From positions 1-5,734 of the forward strand of contig DQZA01000139.1 of the NCBI GenBank assembly GCA_011042035.1: 5,734 bases of DNA, in the 5' to 3' direction. The stretch is from Desulfobacteraceae bacterium (GTDB taxonomy: Bacteria; Desulfobacterota; DSM-4660; Desulfatiglandales; Desulfatiglandaceae). How positions within the stretch are numbered: the first letter of the stretch is position 1; every line of letters begins with the position of its first letter. Below, in pieces: positions 1 to 4,866 of this stretch. A program made the position numbers and the translations under genes. The notes under the pieces were generated by a model. It had not been told where the DNA came from. It searched no databases and saw nothing but the letters and a program-made list of their open reading frames with translations.

Positions 1-251
1 ACCGTGCCCTTGAATTCACAGTCAGGATTGTCACATCTTGAACCGTGTATTTTCCCCTTGCAAAGGTTTTCAAAGAAAACTGCTTCACCACCATATGTGT
101 GGATGTAAGTCATGTCCCTAGGATTGGTGACCCCCACGAGCCTCCACCCTTCATCCTCGTTTCTTATGGGCATATTAGGGGTGATGTGGTGAAAGTCACC
201 TTTGATCTTATATTTGCCATTTTTTACCTTTACTATACCGTACATGCTCAT
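1..251 (-). CDS. DUF35-type zinc-ribbon/OB-fold acyl-CoA-binding partner protein, 3' end beyond window
   Basis: Only the first 83 codons are present; the gene continues past the window start. The start is ATG at 251, with a strong AAGGAGGG Shine-Dalgarno sequence at 259-266. A second in-frame ATG lies two codons on. Residues 1-63 are polar and probably beta-rich, with no signal peptide or membrane segment. Residues 64-83 resemble the zinc-ribbon entry of DUF35 proteins (hydrophobic-rich segment, then 'G-S-R-C'). The first cysteine pair is C73-x4-C78 ('CDNPDC') rather than the commoner C-x2-C; the second pair would be outside the window. DUF35 proteins are cytoplasmic partners of thiolase-fold enzymes, for example in archaeal acetoacetyl-CoA thiolase/HMG-CoA synthase, benzoylsuccinyl-CoA thiolase BbsAB and the ChsH2-Ltp2 steroid aldolase. 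They help bind the acyl-CoA. The thiolase-fold gene ends 14 nt upstream, so co-transcription and complex formation are inferred. The family call rests on a partial sequence plus context. Confidence 0.72.
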   Translation of the reverse strand, partial: MSMYGIVKVKNGKYKIKGDFHHITPNMPIRNEDEGWRLVGVTNPRDMTYIHTYGGEAVFFENLCKGKIHGSRCDNPDCEFKGT

Positions 252-265
252 TTTATCGCCCTCCT

Positions 266-1702
266 TTATGCGTCCTCTTTGAGGAGATGGTCTGGATCCA
301 TAAGGATAGTGGCAGTTACGTGGGAACCGACCCCTGCATGGCTGATGGCAAGGGCCCTTTTTGCTCCTTCCACCTGAAGGTTGGTCCAATCCTCTGGCTT
401 TTGTCTCCCGAATTCCTTCCACAAATTGTCATCTCCATGGATTTCACCCCAACGACCCCAAAGGTGAGTCGCTATTTCGAAGGTTTGCATTATCCCTGTT
501 GCACCAACTGCGTGCATGCATCCGATGAGCCCACCAGAAAGATTTGAAGGCAGTCTTCCGGGCTTTCCGGTGTGAGGATTAATGTGGTAACAATCACCTG
601 ACTCAACATAGTCCCTGCCATAGCCATAAGGCCTCAGCCCGATATCCTCGTATGTCTGGACATCACTTATGGTAAATGCGTCGTGGAGTTCGATGACATC
701 CAGATCCTCCATGGGGTCGGTGATGCCGGTCATGCGATAGCCGTACCACGCAGCCATCCGGGCTGCTAAAAATCCCGTAAATCCAGGGTATCTTTCACCG
801 CCAGGAAAGCGTTCCCCGAGATCCTTGTACTGGTCAGGTGTCTCATTGGGCAGGAGCGGAATTTCCATATCGCGCCGGCATGCGGGTCTTAGGGTATGAG
901 ATCCAGCCGCTACCCAGATCCTCAGGGGCTTGTTTTTGGTATTTTTTGTCAGCTCAATGGCCGTATCTTCATCGCATATAACCGCACAGGCGGCCCCAAC
1001 ACTCATGAGGCAGCAATCAAGGGCCCTTAGAGGATAGGCCACCACGGGTGATTTAAGTACGTCATCCACGGTAATTTTCATTGGTGCCTGGGCAAAAGGA
1101 TTGAACCTGGCATAGCCGTGATGCTTTACGGAGATCTCCGCCAGGGTCCGTCTGAAGGATTCCTCCTGTTTGCCAAATACCTGCCAATACTTCTGGGCCA
1201 TCACAGCATAATAGCCTGTATAAATGTGACCAAGGGGAGTCTCCCAGTCCTTGTCGGCAGCACAGGAGATGAGGTGATTTCCTTCGTCTGTGGGCACCTC
1301 ATCCATTCTCTCCCAGCCCATTGCAAGCACGCAGTCTGAGTAACCAGAGGCCACTGCCTTGACCGCTTCCCAAAGGGTAGATCCACCCGTAGCACCGCCG
1401 GTCTTTATCCCTATGTTGCCCAGTGGATCGAGACCCAGACGGTCGTGGATTACGGCTTCGCCCAGAAGTTGGTCACCAAAGTGGTCCGCAAAATGTCCAT
1501 AGTATGCAGTGTGGATGTAACTTTTCAGCTCTGCTGGCGTCTTGTCGATGAGCCTTGCGGCCATGGTGAGGGCGTCGATGCACAGTTCTTCGGTTTTTTT
1601 CTCTGGAATGGCCCGGTCAAATTTTGACTGCCCGGCTGTGACGAGATAAACAGGCCTCATGAATTTAGGTACCTTTAACTGTCTTTCGCTGAATTTTATC
1701 AT
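266..1702 (-). CDS. SCP-x/lipid-transfer-type thiolase-fold protein lacking the nucleophilic cysteine
   Basis: This 478-residue protein belongs to the thiolase superfamily, in the SCP-x (sterol carrier/acetyl-CoA acetyltransferase-like) branch. ATG at 1702 is supported by AAGGAG at 1711-1716, 8 nt upstream. Visible landmarks are the nucleophile-loop region at 99-110, 'CVLAMGWERM' at 124-133, 'SVGAACAVI' at 234-242, 'ELHDAFTIS' at 338-346, the glycine-rich 'SGGLIGCMHAVGATG' at 389-403 and the C-terminal 'HAGVGSH' at 455-461. Aligned without gaps to the usual N-C-A-T-G motif, the catalytic cysteine position is Gly103 (codon GGT). The usual GHP motif reads M-H-A, but His397 is kept. Standard thiolysis through an acyl-cysteine therefore looks unlikely. 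Cys-independent relatives such as the Ltp2 aldolases do retro-aldol cleavage with a DUF35 partner, and the next gene encodes one. Substrate is unknown. No signal peptide is seen, so it is probably cytoplasmic. Family assignment is strong; the reaction is open. Confidence 0.9.
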   Translation of the reverse strand: MIKFSERQLKVPKFMRPVYLVTAGQSKFDRAIPEKKTEELCIDALTMAARLIDKTPAELKSYIHTAYYGHFADHFGDQLLGEAVIHDRLGLDPLGNIGIKTGGATGGSTLWEAVKAVASGYSDCVLAMGWERMDEVPTDEGNHLISCAADKDWETPLGHIYTGYYAVMAQKYWQVFGKQEESFRRTLAEISVKHHGYARFNPFAQAPMKITVDDVLKSPVVAYPLRALDCCLMSVGAACAVICDEDTAIELTKNTKNKPLRIWVAAGSHTLRPACRRDMEIPLLPNETPDQYKDLGERFPGGERYPGFTGFLAARMAAWYGYRMTGITDPMEDLDVIELHDAFTISDVQTYEDIGLRPYGYGRDYVESGDCYHINPHTGKPGRLPSNLSGGLIGCMHAVGATGIMQTFEIATHLWGRWGEIHGDDNLWKEFGRQKPEDWTNLQVEGAKRALAISHAGVGSHVTATILMDPDHLLKEDA

Positions 1703-1741
1703 GCCCCATACTCCTTTCTTATGGAAGTTTACGGCCTTCTT

Positions 1742-1768
1742 TCTATAAGGTGCCTATGCGGAAGTCAA
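1742..1768 (-). promoter_or_regulatory. Possible sigma-70 promoter for the thiolase-fold/DUF35 operon
   Basis: Read on the minus strand, TTGACT (1768-1763) is followed by TATAGA (1747-1742) with a 15-bp spacer. This is shorter than the ideal 17 bp. It lies about 40 nt upstream of the start codon at 1702 and is the best match seen in this spacer on that strand. The call is by eye only. Confidence 0.4.
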
Positions 1769-1826
1769 TTATTTATTTTCCCTAACAGTCTAGACCTTTG
1801 AAACTCGTTTCCTGCCCAGCACGCCT

Positions 1827-1854
1827 GCCCTGCCTGACGGAAAGGCAGCAGGGC
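1827..1854. repeat. Short GC-rich hairpin repeat
   Basis: GCCCTG at 1827-1832 is the exact reverse complement of CAGGGC at 1849-1854. Extra CC/GG pairing (1833-1834 with 1844-1845) is possible across a bulge. It sits directly beside the larger inverted repeat at 1856-1911, and the two may be one composite intergenic element. No T-run follows on either strand, so it is not a convincing terminator. Confidence 0.5.
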
Positions 1855-1855
1855 T

Positions 1856-1911
1856 ACCACAGAGGCGCAGAGAGCACAGAGGGCCTCGCTTTTTCCCTGT
1901 GTCTCTGCGGT
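1856..1911. repeat. Imperfect inverted repeat of the 'ACAGAG/CTCTGTG' intergenic type
   Basis: The 15-nt arm at 1856-1870 matches the reverse complement of 1897-1911 at 12 of 15 positions; each difference is an A/G swap. The 26-nt interior repeats the theme (GCACAGAGGG at 1874-1883). This resembles dispersed palindromic elements that I recall from many Desulfobacterota and other environmental genomes; copy number cannot be judged from one window. It lies between the two divergent promoters and separates the thiolase-fold operon from the dehydrogenase gene. It has no coding content of its own. The 337-nt gap between genes (1703-2039) holds this element, the adjoining hairpin and the two predicted promoters. 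Confidence 0.65.
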
Positions 1912-1958
1912 GAATGAATCCTGATTCAGCGGGAGGGCTGCCTGTGCCTCATTTGTCA

Positions 1959-1987
1959 TTGACATTTTATGGGCTTATGCCTATAAC
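1959..1987 (+). promoter_or_regulatory. Near-consensus sigma-70 promoter for the acyl-CoA dehydrogenase gene
   Basis: A perfect -35 box TTGACA (1959-1964) is followed after exactly 17 bp by TATAAC (1982-1987), five of six bases of the -10 consensus. Transcription would begin near 1994, giving a leader of about 46 nt before the ATG at 2040. The spacing and box quality make it the best promoter in the window. It suggests strong or constitutive expression unless a regulator acts here. Confidence 0.75.
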
Positions 1988-2039
1988 TTTGCGCTAATAA
2001 TGGGTATTTCTTAAGACCTTTGGCGGAAAAGGAGAGAAA

Positions 2040-3191
2040 ATGGACTTTACCCTATCGATGGAACAAGAAATCTTGAGGAAATCCGTAAGGGATTTTGCTG
2101 AAAACGAGATAAGGCCAGTTGCCAAGGAATTGGACGAAAGGGAAGAGTTTTCCTATGAAACCATGCAAAAAATGGCCGAACTGGGACTTTTTGGTATGGT
2201 TGTTAGTGAGACCTATGGCGGCCAGGGCATGGATTATCTGTCCTACATTATTGCCACGGAGGAGATTGCACGGGTGGATGGATCCCATGCGGCTACGGTT
2301 GCGGCAGGCAATTCCCTGGGGATCGGTCCCATATACTATTATGGAAATGAGGAGCAGAAGCAGAAATATCTACCCAAGCTTTGCAGCGGAGAGGCACTGT
2401 GGGGATTTGGGCTGACCGAGCCCAATGCTGGCTCTGACGCAGGTAATTCCAAGACCACGGCCATCCTGGACGGGGATGAGTGGGTGGTAAATGGTAGTAA
2501 GATCTTCATCACAAATGCATCGACCGAGATAAGCGCTGGTGTCACTGCCCTGTGCCGTACGGGAACAAGGGATGATGGCAGACCAGAACTTTCATGCATA
2601 ATAGTGGAAGCTGGTACCCCCGGCTATGAGGCCAGGCCCATGCATGGAAAGATGATGTGGCGGGCCTCCAATACCAGCGAGCTCTATTTTGAAGACTGCC
2701 GGGTGCCAAAGGAAAACTTGCTGGGCGAAAGGGGCCACGGGTTCCACCAGATGCTGGAAACCCTTGACAAGGGGAGGCTGTCCATAGGGGCCATGGGCCT
2801 GGGAGGAGCGCAGGGCTGCTTCGAGATGGCCCTAAGATACGCAAGGGAAAGGGTACAGTTTGGAAAGCCCATTGCCCACTTTCAGGTTAATTCCTTTAAA
2901 CTGGCCGATATGGCAATGGAAATTGAATGCGCAAGGCTTCTGCTTTACAAGGCCTGCTGGCTCTGCGACAATGATAAGCCATTCGGAAAAGAGGCGGCCA
3001 TGGCCAAGCTATACTGCTCCGAGGTTATGTACCGTTGCGCGAATCATGCAGTACAGCTCCATGGTGGCTATGGCCTGATGAAGGAATACGACGTTGAAAG
3101 ATTTTACAGGGACCAAAAGCTCCTGGAGATAGGGGAAGGGACCTCGGAAGTGCAGCGAATAGTCATTTCTCGCTATATAGGGGCTATCTAA
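2040..3191 (+). CDS. Acyl-CoA dehydrogenase (FAD-dependent, short/medium-chain type)
   Basis: This 383-residue protein has the normal length and full domain order of the acyl-CoA dehydrogenase family: an N-terminal helical domain, a middle beta domain and a C-terminal helical domain. It oxidises an acyl-CoA to the 2,3-enoyl-CoA and passes electrons from FAD to electron-transfer flavoprotein. The middle-domain FAD/substrate signature 'GFGLTEPNAGSDAG' is at 122-135 and 'VNGSKIFITNA' at 150-160. The C-terminal signature 'QLHGGYG' is at 339-345. The catalytic base is Glu366 in 'IGEGTSEVQR' (364-373); the residue before it is Gly rather than the common Tyr. ATG at 2040 follows GGAG at 2031-2034. 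It is divergent from the thiolase-fold operon and has its own promoter. Substrate cannot be told from motifs: butyryl-, glutaryl-, branched-chain and aryl-substituted succinyl-CoA dehydrogenases all share this layout. No ETF gene lies in the window. Confidence 0.96.
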   Translation: MDFTLSMEQEILRKSVRDFAENEIRPVAKELDEREEFSYETMQKMAELGLFGMVVSETYGGQGMDYLSYIIATEEIARVDGSHAATVAAGNSLGIGPIYYYGNEEQKQKYLPKLCSGEALWGFGLTEPNAGSDAGNSKTTAILDGDEWVVNGSKIFITNASTEISAGVTALCRTGTRDDGRPELSCIIVEAGTPGYEARPMHGKMMWRASNTSELYFEDCRVPKENLLGERGHGFHQMLETLDKGRLSIGAMGLGGAQGCFEMALRYARERVQFGKPIAHFQVNSFKLADMAMEIECARLLLYKACWLCDNDKPFGKEAAMAKLYCSEVMYRCANHAVQLHGGYGLMKEYDVERFYRDQKLLEIGEGTSEVQRIVISRYIGAI

Positions 3192-3246
3192 AATCCCACC
3201 TAAAAATGTGAATCGCAGCGGCGTTTAAGCTCAGGGTAGGCCTCGC

Positions 3247-4269
3247 TTATACGTAATTTGTGTACTGCTCATATGCCTTCAAGGCCTCTTTTTCAAAGCC
3301 CTCTTCCTCTCCCATGTACCGCGGAGAAAAGTGAAACAATTTCAAATACTTCACGCCAGCTTTTGCAGCAATTACTCCAGCCTCTTTGGCGGTAAGATGA
3401 AATTTTTTCCGTGCGATATCCTTGTCTTTATCAAGAAACGCTGCCTCAATAAAGAGCGCATCGGATCCTTGGACAAGGGAAATGATTCTTTCTTGATTTT
3501 CTTCTGTGCCTATCACATCAGTGATGTACCCTGTCTTTTTGCCAGGTGAAATTTTGGCAATACGACTGATCAGGTCTCCCAGCCTGAAGGTTTTTTCCTT
3601 TACAAGTACACCCTGCTCCTCCCATGTTACACGAAACTCGCTTGAAGGATCCCTTTTCTCATATATGGCTTGTTTGAATTTGTTGATCCAGGGACCCACG
3701 GGCAATCCAATTTCATCCAATGCCTCTTTGATAATATTTACGTGCAAGTTTTCAACCAGGCACAGGCCCAGGCAGGGAGTCCTATGATCTAAGAGGGCAG
3801 CATTTATGTGGAATGAGGGCTCTGACCATATGGTTCCGCTGTTGGGCCTCCTGGTGACAAGGGGCTTGGCCCGGAATTGCTCTCTACATACATATGTCTT
3901 TTGCAGAATCTGATCAGGATGGACCTCGTGGGCGTGGATCAACAGCTCATCCTCGTATTCCCCTACTAGATTCCAGGTATAGGAGGCAAACCTTCCCTCG
4001 ATATTTGCGAAGAAACCCTCTGGCCCAAATATATGCAATGTCTTGTGGCGGCCCAAGAAATGCCTCAAGAGCAGGTCAAAACCAATAAAGTGGTCCATGT
4101 GGGTATGGGTTACGAATACATGGGTGACCTTGAGTATATCTCTTGAAGACAGGCTGTGCAGGTCTCCCAAGTCAAAAAGGATGGCCCTTTTCTCAAAACG
4201 AAAAGGTATGAAAAGGCCTGGATCAGAAAAGGGATTATTGATGAGCCTGGGTTGAAAAGCGGGGCGCAT
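3247..4269 (-). CDS. Metallo-beta-lactamase fold hydrolase related to ribonuclease Z
   Basis: The 340-residue product has all the metal-site signatures of the RNase Z branch of the metallo-beta-lactamase superfamily: 'THTHMDH' at 54-60 (His55, His57, Asp59, His60), 'LDHRTPCLG' with His162, Asp251 in 'YITD', and a 'HLTAKEAG' segment at 291-298 followed by His313 in 'HFSPRY'. It also has 'GLPVGP' at 188-193, near a typical RNase Z helix. RNase Z removes the 3' trailer from tRNA precursors in the cytoplasm. The N-terminus differs from standard RNase Z: the usual substrate-facing segment before the first metal motif reads 'LFDLGDLHSL' instead of 'DCGEG'-like, and the protein is somewhat longer than the usual 300 or so. 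A different phosphodiesterase or esterase role is possible. The start has only a weak AGGAT-like site upstream. The gene converges on the dehydrogenase gene with a 55-nt gap that has no clear terminator hairpin. Confidence 0.88.
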   Translation of the reverse strand: MRPAFQPRLINNPFSDPGLFIPFRFEKRAILFDLGDLHSLSSRDILKVTHVFVTHTHMDHFIGFDLLLRHFLGRHKTLHIFGPEGFFANIEGRFASYTWNLVGEYEDELLIHAHEVHPDQILQKTYVCREQFRAKPLVTRRPNSGTIWSEPSFHINAALLDHRTPCLGLCLVENLHVNIIKEALDEIGLPVGPWINKFKQAIYEKRDPSSEFRVTWEEQGVLVKEKTFRLGDLISRIAKISPGKKTGYITDVIGTEENQERIISLVQGSDALFIEAAFLDKDKDIARKKFHLTAKEAGVIAAKAGVKYLKLFHFSPRYMGEEEGFEKEALKAYEQYTNYV

Positions 4270-4302
4270 ATGCCTATCCTACATTTTTGGAGGATTTGGT
4301 GC

Positions 4303-4322
4303 CTGTTGACAAAGGTTAACAG
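4303..4322. promoter_or_regulatory. Near-perfect palindrome in a divergent spacer, candidate operator
   Basis: CTGTTGAC (4303-4310) and GTTAACAG (4315-4322) are inverted copies, matching at 7 of 8 pairs around a 4-nt centre. The site lies between the divergent starts of the metallo-beta-lactamase gene (4269, minus) and the IHF-like gene (plus). It contains a perfect TTGACA (4306-4311), a possible -35 box for the plus-strand gene; 17 bp on, the -10 candidate GAGATT (4329-4334) is poor. Both the symmetry and the position fit a dimeric repressor site, possibly autoregulatory. This is inference from sequence alone. Confidence 0.4.
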
Positions 4323-4366
4323 ATATGAGAGATTCTGCCAATGAATTAAACGACCCCGAGGGTTCC

Positions 4367-4729
4367 ATGACGTTGACCAAGGCCCGACTTGCTGAAAGTG
4401 TTAGACAGAAGGTTTCGTTGGAAAGAAGACCTAAGCCCCTTCAGCGAGCACTCTTTCCTGAGATGGAGCGCGTATATCTTTCAAGGCAAAGGGCGTCAAG
4501 GGTGGTTCATAGGGTCTTTGAATTGATCAAGGACAGCTTGGTTAAAGGGGACGATGTACTGATAACCGGTTTCGGCAAGTTCAAGGTGAGGTTCAGGTGG
4601 GCGAAAAAGGGCAGAAACCCTCAAACCGGTGAGGCCATTATAATCCCCTCCCGCAGAACAGTGACCTTTCAGCCTTCGAGGAAATTGAGGGACAAAATGA
4701 ACGCGGAACCGCCCCAAGGCAGTAGGTGA
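4367..4729 (+). CDS. IHF-alpha/HU family DNA-bending protein with an internal insertion
   Basis: The product is 120 residues from this start, against about 95 for usual IHF/HU subunits. It opens with 'MTLTKARLAESVRQKV', close to the IHF-alpha N-terminus. Then residues 19-38 or so form an extra basic and proline-containing segment before the second helix ('RVVHRVFELIKDSL', about 45-58). The DNA-binding half is well kept: 'GFGKFKVR' at 68-75, the beta-arm 'GRNPQTGE' with its tip proline at 82-89, and 'RRTVTF' at 96-101, which favours IHF-alpha over HU. IHF sharply bends DNA in the nucleoid and aids transcription, recombination and replication. ATG at 4367 is preferred because it matches the family N-terminus; GAGGG lies 4 nt upstream. 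An in-frame ATG at 4325 would add 14 residues and lies close to the possible promoter start. Family is firm; the alpha assignment is likely. Confidence 0.87.
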   Translation: MTLTKARLAESVRQKVSLERRPKPLQRALFPEMERVYLSRQRASRVVHRVFELIKDSLVKGDDVLITGFGKFKVRFRWAKKGRNPQTGEAIIIPSRRTVTFQPSRKLRDKMNAEPPQGSR

Positions 4730-4786
4730 AAGGATAAAGGCAAAAGGCCAAAGGATAAACCCATCTAGCCTTTAACCTTTATCCTT
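4730..4786. terminator. Long hairpin, likely bidirectional terminator or intergenic repeat
   Basis: AAGGATAAAGG (4730-4740) pairs perfectly with CCTTTATCCTT (4776-4786). After a 2-nt mismatch, AAAGGC (4743-4748) pairs with GCCTTT (4768-4773), giving a 17-bp stem around a loop of about 17 nt. It begins right after the IHF-like stop codon (4727-4729) and lies about 75 nt beyond the clpB stop, so it could end both converging transcripts. The stem is A/G-rich on one strand and lacks a clean T-tract, so it may instead be a dispersed repeat. Further AAGGAT (4751-4756) and ATCCTT (4788-4793) copies allow alternative pairings. Confidence 0.6.
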
Positions 4787-4807
4787 GATCCTTCTTTGTC
4801 CCTTTTG

Positions 4808-4866
4808 TCACTCCAGTTCACTCAGAACTTTAGCTCACTCTAGCTCACTCATAACCCGCGCTCACT
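4808..4866. repeat. 27-bp imperfect tandem repeat ending at the clpB stop codon
   Basis: TCACT(C) recurs at 4808, 4818, 4835, 4845 and 4862, that is with spacing 10, 17, 10, 17. This defines two 27-bp units, 4808-4834 and 4835-4861, which agree at 20 of 27 positions, and the start of a third. Inside them TAGCTCACTC is perfectly doubled at 4831-4850. The third partial unit contains the clpB stop codon (TCA, 4862-4864 on the plus strand). It lies in the untranslated region after clpB and has no evident coding content. Confidence 0.65.

Noticed and set aside
45..377. 110-codon plus-strand open frame
   Set aside because: It lies opposite the DUF35 start and the 3' end of the thiolase-fold gene, both of which have clear family motifs and ribosome sites.
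1765..1965. 66-codon minus-strand open frame across the intergenic region
   Set aside because: It is a translation of the inverted-repeat element ('ALCALCASVV'-type sequence), has no good ribosome site, and runs across the predicted dehydrogenase promoter.
3192..3246. Terminator between the converging dehydrogenase and RNase Z-like genes
   Set aside because: I found no stable stem followed by a T-run in these 55 nt.
4043..4344. Overlapping plus-strand open frames before the IHF-like gene
   Set aside because: They are antisense to the metal-binding region of the RNase Z-like gene and have no family signature.
4808..4866. Possible CRISPR array
   Set aside because: Units are 27 bp back to back with no unique spacers, and no cas gene is present.
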